A stretch of DNA of 36,522 nt from Emcibacteraceae bacterium (GTDB lineage: Bacteria; Pseudomonadota; Alphaproteobacteria; Sphingomonadales; Emcibacteraceae). Under the pieces are notes generated by a model that saw only the letters and a list, made by a program, of their open reading frames with translations, did no database searches and was not told the origin of the DNA. The position numbers and the translations under genes are program-made. The stretch is taken from the NCBI GenBank assembly GCA_021774795.1, contig JAJFIR010000037.1:1-36522 (forward strand), written 5' to 3'. Positions 26,370-33,717 of this stretch are shown in pieces. Within the stretch, counting starts at the first letter, position 1; every line of letters begins with the position of its first letter.

Positions 26370-27332
26370 CTATCCCTTAATCACTTTAACAAGTTTCTCG
26401 ATAGAGCCGGATTGCAGAGCTTGAAAAATTCTTTCTACCTGTTGCGATAGTTCTCTTTCATCGCGGAATTTTAGTTCCAGTTTCATTTCATCGCTCTCAA
26501 AGGCATCGTCATATTTGAGTCGGGTTTTATTATCCAGCTTCATTTCATCAAGCGAGCGCAGTACCTGTTTCTTTAAATCGGATAAAACAGGATATCTTTT
26601 GTGCTGCAAGGCTTGATGAACCCGATCGTATTTCTGTGGCGGAGTGAGACCATTATCTTTGAGAGTCTCGATTGTCGCTGGGGCAGAAAAAATTTCTTTT
26701 GGAGATATTCCATCCCGTCTCGATATTTCTTCTGTTAATTCTAAAAGATCCCGCCATTTGTTTACTCCCGGCCGCGTGGCGGCAAAAAACTTTTCTGCGG
26801 CCTCCTGATTTTCAGAGTCCCAGTTGAAAAAAACCTGAAAAACTTTGACGGGGACGTTGGACTGATGCAATAATTTTTGTAATCCAAGGCTAATTTTTTC
26901 GACTAAAATCAGATCCTGAAAAATCTTTTTGCTACGTTCCAGTTCCAGTAGGGGCATATACAAATCGATGATGGTGTCTTGTTCAATTCCTTCTGCGATA
27001 AGTTTGTTGAGAATGCCCCCTTTTTCAATATCGCTATAATGCCTTAGCGCAAAATTTTCTTTCAGGTTTGTCACCACGGCATCGTCCATGGTGGGAACTA
27101 AAAATGCAGGGATGTTGGTGAGTCCCGCTTTGATAGTGGCTTGCACCCGTTTATGTCCACTGATTATTTTATAGGGTTTATTAGCAGAGCAAATGCTTAT
27201 AGGATGACGTATGCCAACTTCTTTTACCGAGTCTAATAATTTTTCAGGACATCCATTCGGAATTAAAGAAAAATCGGTCAATCTGTCATTCAGGTCTAAG
27301 TCACTTAAAGGAACTGATATTAATGTTTTCAT
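26370..27332 (-). CDS. Orphan ParB/Spo0J-like nuclease/CTPase-domain protein
   Basis: Residues 1-100 match the ParB N-terminal domain: ISVPLSDLDLND, LLDSVKEVGIRHPISICSANKPYKIISGHKRVQATIKAGLTNIPAFLV (with the G-H-K-R core at 59-62) and LKENFALRHYSDIEKGGIL. In true ParB this domain binds CTP and parS DNA; in other branches it is a nuclease or sulfiredoxin-like. The remaining ~200 helical residues do not show the classical ParB dimer end, and there is no parA next to it. The protein may be a chromosomal regulator derived from ParB. It starts divergently from the SUMF1-like lipoprotein gene, sharing bases of the start codon. Confidence 0.75.
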   Translation of the reverse strand: MKTLISVPLSDLDLNDRLTDFSLIPNGCPEKLLDSVKEVGIRHPISICSANKPYKIISGHKRVQATIKAGLTNIPAFLVPTMDDAVVTNLKENFALRHYSDIEKGGILNKLIAEGIEQDTIIDLYMPLLELERSKKIFQDLILVEKISLGLQKLLHQSNVPVKVFQVFFNWDSENQEAAEKFFAATRPGVNKWRDLLELTEEISRRDGISPKEIFSAPATIETLKDNGLTPPQKYDRVHQALQHKRYPVLSDLKKQVLRSLDEMKLDNKTRLKYDDAFESDEMKLELKFRDERELSQQVERIFQALQSGSIEKLVKVIKG

Positions 27333-28233
27333 GTTTATAAAAGCGCAAAATTTTTTAAGAACTTTATTGTTTTTATTTCTTTCGCCGTTATTTTTGGCGG
27401 GGTGTTTTGAAAATGTTCCTGAGGGAATGGTTTATATTCCGTCGGGAGAGTTTACCATTGGCACGAATGAAGAGGACGTTGAAAAACATGCCCTCTCACT
27501 CGGACTCGACAAACCCTGGTATGCCGATGAGTCGCCCGAGAGACGGACAGATATTCCCGGTTTCTATATCGACCGCTACGAGGTGACGAATTTACAATAC
27601 TATATTTTTTGCCAGGCCACCGACCATAAACCACCTCGGGCTTGGCGGGGACAGAAATTCCCTGAGGGTGAAGATAATCTTCCCGTTACTTATGTCAGTT
27701 TTTTCGATGCTGCGGCATATGCTCTATGGGCAGGCAAACGTTTACCCAATGAGATGGAATGGGAGAAAGCGGCACGGGGACGCGCTGGATTCATTTACCC
27801 GTGGGGAGACGATTTTAAAACAGGAATTGCTAACCTGGCTACTTCCCCCAGAAACAAAACCGGGCAAGGGCTCAAACCAGTCGGCAGTTTCCCGAAAGCA
27901 GCGAGCCCGTATGGGGTGCACGACATGGTTGGCAATGTTTGGGAATGGGTTTGGGATTATTATAAACCGTACCCAGACAATAAATTTGAATCTCCAGCGT
28001 ACGATAAAAAGCATTATGTAGTTCGTGGCATGTCGTATATGGGGGTGGGACATTTTAGTAAAAAGAATTTTTTAAAGGTGGTTGCTATGAAATCTCGCGC
28101 CTCCTTTCGCGAACATATCGGACCGCTAGCCTATAAAAAAGATATTGGTTTTCGTTGCGCCAAAGATAGACCGGATTTTATGGAACGGATATTTGGAACC
28201 AAACCTGAAAAGCCCCAAAAAACAGAAATTTAA
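27331..28233 (+). CDS. SUMF1/FGE-fold lipoprotein without catalytic cysteines
   Basis: The signal peptide ends with lipobox LAGC (Cys25), so the protein is probably a lipoprotein. The rest is a formylglycine-generating-enzyme fold domain: GMVYIPSGEFTIGTNEED, FYIDRYEVTNLQYYIFC, PVTYVSFFDAAAYALWAGKRLPNEMEWEKAARG, YGVHDMVGNVWEWVWDYY and the end KDIGFRCAKD. In active FGE two cysteines lie in the strand before GFRCA; here that region (VRGMSYMGVGHFSKKNFLKVVAMKSRASF) has none. Formylglycine formation is therefore unlikely and a structural or ligand-binding role is more probable. The ATG at 27331 is required to keep the signal peptide; its upstream bases are the first codons of the divergent ParB-like gene, and no ribosome site is seen. 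Confidence 0.87.
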   Translation: MFIKAQNFLRTLLFLFLSPLFLAGCFENVPEGMVYIPSGEFTIGTNEEDVEKHALSLGLDKPWYADESPERRTDIPGFYIDRYEVTNLQYYIFCQATDHKPPRAWRGQKFPEGEDNLPVTYVSFFDAAAYALWAGKRLPNEMEWEKAARGRAGFIYPWGDDFKTGIANLATSPRNKTGQGLKPVGSFPKAASPYGVHDMVGNVWEWVWDYYKPYPDNKFESPAYDKKHYVVRGMSYMGVGHFSKKNFLKVVAMKSRASFREHIGPLAYKKDIGFRCAKDRPDFMERIFGTKPEKPQKTEI

Positions 28234-28264
28234 ATAGATTGGATAAGTCGGAAAACAAATAATC

Positions 28265-28292
28265 TTGACTTAGGGTACTATATTTCTATATT
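28265..28292 (+). promoter_or_regulatory. Sigma-70 promoter of the arsenic operon
   Basis: TTGACT (28265-28270), a 16-bp spacer and TATATT (28287-28292). Transcription would start near 28299, two or three bases before the arsR ATG, so the message would be leaderless or nearly so. Confidence 0.7.
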
Positions 28293-28303
28293 ATTAGAAA
28301 TAT
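28280..28303. promoter_or_regulatory. Probable ArsR operator
   Basis: ATATTTCTA, six bases, TAGAAATAT form a perfect 9-bp inverted repeat. It covers the end of the spacer, the -10 box, the transcription start and the first two bases of the arsR start codon, an ideal site for steric repression by an ArsR dimer. Confidence 0.78.
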
Positions 28304-28637
28304 GGAAATTTTAACCGCGGTCACAGCTTTATCGGCCCTGGCCCAGGAACATAGGCTGGAAATTTTTCGGCTTCTTGTCAGGGAGGGGGTTCATGGAACT
28401 CCCGCCGGGCATATTGGAGAAAAGCTGGGCATACCTCTTTCGACACTATCTTTTCATCTAAGCCAGCTTAAAAATGCAGGCTTGATAAATTGCCGTCGCG
28501 AAAGTCGAACTCTGTTCTATTCGGCCAATTATCTATCTATGAATGAGCTAATGGCTTACCTCACTGAAAACTGTTGTGAGGGCAATCCAGACAGTTGTGA
28601 AATTCCTGTTGGCTGTGTCCCTGAAAAAGAAAAGTGA
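28302..28637 (+). CDS. arsR: ArsR/SmtB-family arsenic-responsive repressor
   Basis: The 111-residue winged-helix protein (LAQEHRLEIFRLLVREG; GEKLGIPLSTLSFHLSQLKNAGLI; RRESRTLFYS) is the first gene of an arsenic operon. The classical CxC site in the DNA-recognition helix is missing; instead Cys91, Cys92, Cys99 and Cys105 cluster at the C-terminus (ENCCEGNPDSCE). This resembles the Acidithiobacillus ferrooxidans type of ArsR, where a C-terminal Cys-Cys...Cys set binds As(III). It should repress its own operon and be released by arsenite. The ATG lies within the operator, and there is no ribosome site upstream, consistent with a leaderless message. Confidence 0.93.
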   Translation: MEILTAVTALSALAQEHRLEIFRLLVREGVHGTPAGHIGEKLGIPLSTLSFHLSQLKNAGLINCRRESRTLFYSANYLSMNELMAYLTENCCEGNPDSCEIPVGCVPEKEK

Positions 28638-28665
28638 GGAAAATATTTTTATAGGAGAAGCTCTC

Positions 28666-29109
28666 ATGAAACGAATGCACATTCATGTATTTATTGATGA
28701 TTTACAGCAATCGATAAACTTTTATTCCAATCTATTTGGCAGTGAGCCAACTAAGAGAAAAGATGATTACGCGAAATGGATGCTGAATGACCCCAAGATC
28801 AACTTTGCCATTTCCATCAGCGATTCGAAATCAGGAATAGACCATTTAGGGATTCAGGTTGACGAGGACAGTGAACTAAAAGATATGCGCGAGCGTTTAG
28901 CAAAAGCAGATATGAAAACTTTTGCGGAAGGTGAGACGGTTTGTTGTTATTCAAAATCGGATAAGACGTGGGTAGAAGACCCAAGTGGGATAGCATGGGA
29001 AACTTATAGGACCATGGAAGATGCGGAAACTTTCAATAACTCTCCAGCAAAAAATATAATTTCTTCAGATTCCGAAACACCAAATATTGAATCAGCGAGT
29101 TGTTGTTAA
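28666..29109 (+). CDS. arsI: ArsI/CadI-type vicinal-oxygen-chelate dioxygenase (C-As lyase)
   Basis: This is a glyoxalase/bleomycin-resistance-fold protein of 147 residues. The expected non-haem iron ligands His5, His60 (GIDHLGIQV) and Glu112 (AWETY) are present, together with the vicinal pair Cys93-Cys94 in GETVCCYSKSDKTWVEDPSG, which in ArsI binds trivalent organoarsenicals. ArsI cleaves the C-As bond of methylarsenite or aromatic arsenicals; CadI relatives bind other metals. The protein ends in a second Cys-Cys pair (ESASCC). ATG 28666 has TAGGAG about 8 bp upstream, which favours it over the longer frame overlapping arsR. The arsC start codon comes immediately after the stop. Confidence 0.88.
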   Translation: MKRMHIHVFIDDLQQSINFYSNLFGSEPTKRKDDYAKWMLNDPKINFAISISDSKSGIDHLGIQVDEDSELKDMRERLAKADMKTFAEGETVCCYSKSDKTWVEDPSGIAWETYRTMEDAETFNNSPAKNIISSDSETPNIESASCC

Positions 29110-29625
29110 TTGGTAAAACCATTAACAATTCTATTTCTTTGTACGGGCAATTCAGCTCGAAGCATTATGGCTGAAACCATTCTCAATAATTGGGGCAATG
29201 ACCAATTTCGGGCATATAGTGCTGGCAGTCATCCTACCGGAAAAATAAATCCACTTGTTTTTGAATTGCTATTGGACAAGGGGCATTTAATTCATAACTT
29301 AAGGAGTAAAAGCTGGGATGAATTTATTCGTCCTGACGCTCCCGTCTTCGATGCGGTCATTACGGTCTGTGACAATGCGGCTGGGGAAGTTTGCCCGGTC
29401 TGGTTGGGAAACCCGGTTAAAGCTCATTGGGGGCTTGAAGATCCCGCTTCTGCTAAAGGGGACCCGTCTGAGAGGATGAGGATTTTTGAAAAGGTTTATG
29501 AAAAGCTTGAAGTGAAAATCGCGCTTCTTGTGAAAATTTCACTAAAGGATCATGACCCGAAAACTTTAAAAACCCGTCTTGATGAAATAGCTCTAATAGA
29601 AAAATATATAGAGAAAAAAAGATGA
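29110..29625 (+). CDS. arsC: Arsenate reductase, LMW-phosphatase fold
   Basis: The catalytic P-loop is CTGNSARS (Cys11, Arg17), with the general acid in EDPAS (Asp111) and further cysteines in [11 protein letters not shown] (Cys87, Cys95), as in the ArsC branch that reduces arsenate to arsenite by a Cys relay with thioredoxin or glutaredoxin. The start is TTG 29110, directly after the arsI stop, with no spacer; translation probably depends on coupling. The stop overlaps the acr3 start by four bases (ATGA). The 171-residue length is longer than the usual ~130-140 because of a charged helical tail (about residues 135-171). Confidence 0.94.
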   Translation: MVKPLTILFLCTGNSARSIMAETILNNWGNDQFRAYSAGSHPTGKINPLVFELLLDKGHLIHNLRSKSWDEFIRPDAPVFDAVITVCDNAAGEVCPVWLGNPVKAHWGLEDPASAKGDPSERMRIFEKVYEKLEVKIALLVKISLKDHDPKTLKTRLDEIALIEKYIEKKR

Positions 29626-30692
29626 GTTTGGAAGACGATACCACTGATAATCAAGAAACTGTAACTGGCTTGGGATTTTTTGAAAAATATTTAACGCTTT
29701 GGGTTTTTCTCTGCATTGTAGTTGGGATCGCGCTTGGTAATTTTTTTCCAGGTTTTTTTCAATTACTGGGTCGAGCTGAATTATTCGGAGTTAATATCCC
29801 TGTGGCATTGCTGATATGGGTGATGATTGTTCCCATGCTTTTGAAAGTGGATTTCGAGGCATTGCATAAAGTCCGTTCCCATTGGAAGGGAATTGGCGTT
29901 ACCGTATTTATTAATTGGGCAATTAAACCTTTTTCCATGGCTGCCCTGGGTTGGTTTTTCATCGCTCACCTCTTCGCACCCTACCTACCCGCTGACCAGA
30001 TTGACTCCTATATTGCCGGATTGATTATTCTGGCCGCTGCGCCTTGTACCGCAATGGTATTTGTCTGGAGCAACCTGACAAATGGCGAACCCAATTTCAC
30101 GTTAAGCCAGGTAGCATTAAATGATTTGATCATGATTTTTGCTTTTGCGCCCATCGTTGGTTTATTACTGGGTTTGTCGGCTATTGTCGTTCCTTGGGAA
30201 ACACTTTTATTATCTGTTGCGCTTTATATTGTAGTTCCAGTCATTGTGGCTCAAATTTGGCGAAAGGGATTGTTGAGTAAAGGTGGAGACACTGCATTGC
30301 AAAAAACGATTAAACAGGTAAATCCATTTTCCCTCAATGCTTTGCTAATTACTTTGGTTCTGTTATTTGGTTTTCAAGGTGACCAGATTCTTTCTCAGCC
30401 TATAGTAATCGTGCTGATTTCCATTCCTATTCTTATTCAAGTTTATTTAAACTCTGGGCTTGCCTACTTGTTGAACCGTAAGTTGGGGGTGGCGCATTGT
30501 GTTGCAGGGCCGTCGGCCCTTATTGGAGCCAGTAATTTTTTTGAACTGGCTGTTGCTACGGCTATTAGTCTGTTTGGAATCCAATCAGGTGCGGCATTGG
30601 CTACTGTCGTGGGAGTGCTTGTCGAAGTTCCTGTAATGTTGTCTGTGGTTCGTATAGTAAACCGTTCGCGAAACTGGTATGAGAGAGGATAG
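29622..30692 (+). CDS. acr3: Arsenite efflux permease Acr3
   Basis: The 356-residue, 10-TM protein of the ACR3 (bile/arsenite/riboflavin) family has [16 protein letters not shown], the essential Cys in [41 protein letters not shown], and the C-terminal [24 protein letters not shown]. It expels As(III) produced by ArsC (or released by ArsI) using the proton motive force. ATG overlaps the arsC stop by 4 bp, so the last three genes are translationally linked. It ends the operon arsR-arsI-arsC-acr3; I see no terminator after it. Confidence 0.95.
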   Translation: MSLEDDTTDNQETVTGLGFFEKYLTLWVFLCIVVGIALGNFFPGFFQLLGRAELFGVNIPVALLIWVMIVPMLLKVDFEALHKVRSHWKGIGVTVFINWAIKPFSMAALGWFFIAHLFAPYLPADQIDSYIAGLIILAAAPCTAMVFVWSNLTNGEPNFTLSQVALNDLIMIFAFAPIVGLLLGLSAIVVPWETLLLSVALYIVVPVIVAQIWRKGLLSKGGDTALQKTIKQVNPFSLNALLITLVLLFGFQGDQILSQPIVIVLISIPILIQVYLNSGLAYLLNRKLGVAHCVAGPSALIGASNFFELAVATAISLFGIQSGAALATVVGVLVEVPVMLSVVRIVNRSRNWYERG

Positions 30693-30705
30693 ATTCCAAT
30701 TAACG

Positions 30706-30733
30706 TTGACTTAAAGTCAAGTGGGGATATATT
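30706..30733 (+). promoter_or_regulatory. Promoter with overlapping palindrome, upstream of the chalcone-isomerase-like gene
   Basis: TTGACT (30706-30711), 16-bp spacer, TATATT (30728-30733). The -35 box is half of a perfect 15-bp dyad TTGACTTAAAGTCAA (30706-30720), a plausible operator. The boxes and spacer length match those of the arsR promoter. Confidence 0.55.
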
Positions 30734-30766
30734 TGTTACTCATAAACTTCTTTTCTTGCCATTCTT

Positions 30767-31348
30767 ATGAAAACTCTCCCTAAAATAAATCATTTTTCAA
30801 AAATTAAATATGGGTTACTCATCGAGGCCTTTCTAGTGATATTTTTTTGTATGACCGTGGAGATATCAGCCCATGAAAAACCCCCAGCTGTTATGAAGGC
30901 TGAAAATAGGAATTGGAAGCTTCATTCCTATGGCGTACGTAATCGATGGTTTATGGATGTGTATCAATGTGCCATGTATTTGGATAATGGAAACCAAAAC
31001 CTTGAATCTGTTTTGGATCTCAAACACCCTGTGGCCATACGTATTAAAATTTTGATTTCTGAACTTCCCAATCAGGTTCCAGATGCTTGGAGAGAGGCGA
31101 TCAAACCCGAAATTTCTGACAAATTGTACAGTCGGTTCAAAAAACAAATTTTCAAACTCGAACAGGGAGATCAGCTAACCTTTACTTATCTTCCGGGGCA
31201 ATCGACGGGTTTTTTTATCAACAATGAAAAAAAGTTTTCAGATCCCGGTCCAGATTTAATGCGTGCATTGCTTGAGCAGTGGTTAGGACCTCAGCCTGTT
31301 TCAGAAGAACTGAAGGTTGCTTTGATAAGAAAAATGAGTAGAGACTAA
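30767..31348 (+). CDS. Chalcone isomerase-like (Chalcone_3 fold) exported protein
   Basis: An uncleaved or cleavable N-terminal hydrophobic segment ([23 protein letters not shown]) leads into [45 protein letters not shown], typical of bacterial chalcone-isomerase-like proteins (GxR-x-x-F-x-VY-xxx-LYL). The end [28 protein letters not shown] is also family-like. Bacterial members are not flavonoid enzymes; they are thought to bind lipids or fatty acids in the periplasm. It starts at ATG 30767 without a clear ribosome site. Its stop overlaps the stop of the convergent DUF1328 gene. Confidence 0.83.
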   Translation: MKTLPKINHFSKIKYGLLIEAFLVIFFCMTVEISAHEKPPAVMKAENRNWKLHSYGVRNRWFMDVYQCAMYLDNGNQNLESVLDLKHPVAIRIKILISELPNQVPDAWREAIKPEISDKLYSRFKKQIFKLEQGDQLTFTYLPGQSTGFFINNEKKFSDPGPDLMRALLEQWLGPQPVSEELKVALIRKMSRD

Positions 31349-31512
31349 ATTTTTGGTGCCCGTTTTCCTAATAAGGCAAAAACTACGGCAAGTATCAGGC
31401 CGACCACAAACAATATCCATGCAATCTGAGTAGCTACCCCAGCAATACCTGATAAGCCCAACACGCCAGCAATAATTGCAATTACTAGAAATGTGACTGC
31501 TAATGAAATCAT
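31345..31512 (-). CDS. DUF1328 (YtjA-like) small membrane protein
   Basis: This 55-residue product reads [40 protein letters not shown] and so on: two TM helices separated by a short G-rich turn, as in the YtjA/DUF1328 family. Family members are induced by stress in many proteobacteria; function unknown. AAGGA is about 10 bp upstream. The gene follows the coiled-coil gene at 31551-31838 on the same strand after 38 bp, so it should be transcribed from the same sigma-54 promoter. The last four bases overlap the end of the convergent chalcone-isomerase-like gene. Confidence 0.85.
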   Translation of the reverse strand: MISLAVTFLVIAIIAGVLGLSGIAGVATQIAWILFVVGLILAVVFALLGKRAPKI

Positions 31513-31550
31513 AATAGATGTGTCCTTTTTTGGGTAAGTGAAAATTTAAT

Positions 31551-31838
31551 TCAATTCTCAGGAATACTTTTGAGGAAATGGGTGAGTTCTTTAAGCATAA
31601 ATCTTGAATCTTTTTCAAGATTTTCCCAGGAACTTTCTACCAATGATTTCATTTCCTGTATTTTGTCAGCAAAATCTTTCCTTAAATCGACCAATTGATT
31701 TATTTTTGATTTGATTGAATCAGGAACTTCTGAGCCTGGATAAGTTTTTTCAATTTTTTTTAAAGCTTTGATCATTTCAGCATCAAATTCTTCCAGTCCT
31801 TCATCCATCCTATTTATAAACTCGTTTTTATTTGTCAT
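31551..31838 (-). CDS. Small coiled-coil protein A (sll1863-like stress family)
   Basis: The 95-residue protein is almost entirely charged helix (MTNKNEFINRMDEGLEEFDAEMIKALKKIEKTY, IKSKINQLVDLRKDFADKIQEMKSLVESSWENLEKDSRFML). Near the end is SSWENLEKD, matching DSWELLKQD, DAWEDLKAG and DAWDHIIDG in the three coiled-coil proteins beyond the regulator. An AAGGAG site lies about 11 bp before the ATG. A sigma-54 promoter with the same core as that of the other coiled-coil operon is found 39 bp upstream. It is cytoplasmic by sequence. Family members are called stress-response proteins in annotation, without a known mechanism. Confidence 0.82.
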   Translation of the reverse strand: MTNKNEFINRMDEGLEEFDAEMIKALKKIEKTYPGSEVPDSIKSKINQLVDLRKDFADKIQEMKSLVESSWENLEKDSRFMLKELTHFLKSIPEN

Positions 31839-31876
31839 TATGAATATTCTCCTTCGAGACTTTCTAATGGGATTGT

Positions 31877-31893
31877 GCAGAAACTATGCCAAA
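31877..31893 (-). promoter_or_regulatory. Sigma-54 promoter of coiled-coil gene A and DUF1328
   Basis: On the minus strand TTTGGCATAGTTTCTGC, giving GG (-25/-24) and GC (-13/-12) exactly 10 bp apart. Transcription would start near 31865, leaving a ~27-nt leader with AAGGAG. The core TTTGGCAT-N6-TGC is the same as at 33635-33651. Confidence 0.8.
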
Positions 31894-31940
31894 GCGGAAT
31901 GTATTGCTAATGAACTATTTATCGGTGGGATCTGGTTAAG

Positions 31941-31989
31941 AAAAAAATAAGGAGGTGGTGGATACCCACCAAATCGGGTCTTATCCACC
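31941..31989 (-). terminator. Probable terminator of the sigma-54 activator gene
   Basis: On the minus strand, GGTGGATA and TATCCACC (31989-31957) make an 8-bp stem with a 17-base loop, followed after six bases by TTATTTTTTT. The distance to the T-tract makes it less than ideal. It overlaps the candidate enhancer site at 31955-31972. Confidence 0.5.
31955..31972 (-). promoter_or_regulatory. Candidate enhancer (UAS) for sigma-54 promoter A
   Basis: On the minus strand TTGGTGGGTATCCACCAC: the dyad TTGGT-N8-ACCA, centred about 98 bp upstream of the predicted sigma-54 start site. It matches the core of the 26-bp palindrome at 33521-33546 in 12 of 18 positions. Overlap with a terminator stem is an alternative explanation for the dyad. 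Confidence 0.45.
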
Positions 31990-32025
31990 TAAGAATGGCG
32001 AGGAAAATTTAATTAATCAGAAAGA

Positions 32026-33447
32026 CTAGTTCTTGTCGGATTTAATATTATATTTTTGCATTCGGTAACGAAGCGTTTCACGTGTGGTTCCCAAGCTTCG
32101 TGCCGTTTCCATTACATTAAATCCATTTTTATCCAAAGCAGTTTTAATAATGTATTTGTCCATTTCCTCCAAGGACATGCTTCCATCCAAGGGAATATTG
32201 ACAGAACCTTCTACATTACATGCATCTTGTGTTTTAGGATTATCTGAGGTAGGTGAGCAATGTTCCTGAAGTTGCACCCAACGGGTCGGAAGTATTTCGT
32301 CTTTTGAAAGCAACACACATCGTTCAATTACATTACGTAGTTCGCGAATGTTACCCGGCCAATCGTAGTTCATAAACTCTTTCCATGTCTCATCGGGAAC
32401 TACTTTTACATGTTTATTAGCTTGGAGATTGAATTCAGCGATAAGGTTCGGGACCAGCTCAAGAAGGTCATTTTTCCTGTTTCTCAATGGGGGAAGGCTC
32501 AAGCAAAAAACGGACAAGCGATGGTAAAGATCATGGCGAAATTCATTTTTTTTACTCGCTTCTTTCAAGTCAATTCCTGATGCTGCGATAATCTGAATGT
32601 CGAGATCAATTTCTCGTTCTCCTCCAAGTCGGCGAATTTTTTTATCCTCGATGGCCTTGAGCAGTTTTGCCTGTAAGTCCATGGGCATATCACCAATTTC
32701 ATCCATAAACAGTGTGCCGCCATCCGCTTGCTCCATGTATCCTCGGTGTCGGCTCTTTGCTCCGGTAAAGGCTCCGGCTTCATGACCAAACATTTCCGAC
32801 TCCATGAGTTCCTTGGGAAGCCCGGCGCAGTTCATTTCCACAAGCGGTCCGTCTTTACGAAGATCACTGGTGTGATGAAGGATCCTTGCAATGAGCCCTT
32901 TTCCTGTTCCAGTTTCGCCGTTGATAATCATCGTGCTGATATCAACGTTAGCCAATTCTTTAAGCATGCTTTTCAATTCTTGAACGGGTTCACTGCTTCC
33001 CAGATAAGCATCTAGATGATATTGCTTTCTGCTGAGTGAGGAATAGTGCTCAAGCTGTTGATTACAGCGCGCAGCTCGAAAAGCCCGGGCGACTAAATTA
33101 TCCAATCGCTTTTGGTCGAAGGGCTTTTCAAGAAAATCATAAGCAAGGTCATCTACTTTATTTAAGTCCTCCCGATCGGCATTCTCCACAATGAAGATCC
33201 ATTCAGAAAACGGGATATCGTTTTGCAATTCTTCGAGATGATCCAAAATTTTCCCATCCGATAAACCGAGATTAGCGAGGATGACATGGGGCGACCCATT
33301 TCCATTAGAAAGAAACTCACGCGCTTTAGAAATGCTCGATACAGCCTCCACCAACCATCCTTTATTACGGTAGACCTTTGCCAACCCCGTTTCGGTTTCG
33401 GTGTCATGTTTAATAATCAACATTTTTTTGTGCATACGATTTTCCAT
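32026..33447 (-). CDS. Sigma-54-dependent activator with degenerate receiver domain
   Basis: NtrC-type architecture in 473 residues: receiver ~8-125; AAA+ domain ~150-375 with Walker A GETGTGKG (177-184), the sigma-54 contact loop GAFTGA (225-230) and Walker B GTLFMDEIGD (244-253); C-terminal Fis-type HTH (NVMETARSLGTTRETLRYRMQKYNIK). The receiver's phosphoacceptor is Asn59 (VILANLGLSDG, normally Asp), the Thr/Ser switch site is Val/Glu (IFIVEN) and only the Lys (FLEKPF, 108) is retained, so standard phosphorylation is unlikely. No histidine kinase is adjacent. ATG 33447 lacks a ribosome site; ATG 33435 (Met5) has GGA at a good distance. It lies between two sigma-54 operons, its probable targets. 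Confidence 0.93.
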   Translation of the reverse strand: MENRMHKKMLIIKHDTETETGLAKVYRNKGWLVEAVSSISKAREFLSNGNGSPHVILANLGLSDGKILDHLEELQNDIPFSEWIFIVENADREDLNKVDDLAYDFLEKPFDQKRLDNLVARAFRAARCNQQLEHYSSLSRKQYHLDAYLGSSEPVQELKSMLKELANVDISTMIINGETGTGKGLIARILHHTSDLRKDGPLVEMNCAGLPKELMESEMFGHEAGAFTGAKSRHRGYMEQADGGTLFMDEIGDMPMDLQAKLLKAIEDKKIRRLGGEREIDLDIQIIAASGIDLKEASKKNEFRHDLYHRLSVFCLSLPPLRNRKNDLLELVPNLIAEFNLQANKHVKVVPDETWKEFMNYDWPGNIRELRNVIERCVLLSKDEILPTRWVQLQEHCSPTSDNPKTQDACNVEGSVNIPLDGSMSLEEMDKYIIKTALDKNGFNVMETARSLGTTRETLRYRMQKYNIKSDKN

Positions 33448-33520
33448 AAACGAGTTAACGGTTTAGGAGGCAGGATAGGGGATTTTTAGAGAAACAAAAA
33501 GTAATTTGTTCTTTTTCTAC

Positions 33521-33546
33521 AGTCTTGGTTGAATTCAACCAAGACT
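33521..33546. promoter_or_regulatory. 26-bp perfect palindrome, candidate enhancer (UAS) for the sigma-54 activator
   Basis: The 26 bases are a perfect dyad with no spacer, centred on GAATTC and with core TTGGTTGAATTCAACCAA (33525-33542). The centre is ~130 bp upstream of the predicted sigma-54 start at ~33663 and ~87 bp upstream of the activator's own start codon. That position is typical of an NtrC-like enhancer and would also permit autoregulation. Confidence 0.72.
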
Positions 33547-33634
33547 ATTAAAACCACCATTCAAAAGCCCCGATACTTAAACTCCAAAAGAATCTAACTA
33601 ATTGAAAATAATGTGGGTGTGTATGTTTTTTGTT

Positions 33635-33651
33635 TTTGGCATTAAAAATGC
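33635..33651 (+). promoter_or_regulatory. Sigma-54 promoter of the coiled-coil operon B-C-D
   Basis: TTTGGCATTAAAAATGC, with GG (33638-33639) and GC (33650-33651) exactly 10 bp apart. Transcription would begin near 33663, giving a 55-nt leader. It shares TTTGGCAT-N6-TGC with the promoter at 31877-31893. Confidence 0.82.
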
Positions 33652-33717
33652 TTAACCCAAATAGGTGTAGCAAACATTTATTTGCAATAGTTAGCACAAC
33701 GGTAGAAAGGTGAAACA

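Noticed and set aside
27668-28053. Frames at 27668-28021 (+) and 27742-28053 (-)
   Set aside because: Both lie inside the SUMF1-like domain, which is conserved in its own frame.
31301-31618. 105-codon minus-strand frame
   Set aside because: Overlaps the DUF1328 gene and coiled-coil gene A on the same strand in a different phase; both of those have family support.
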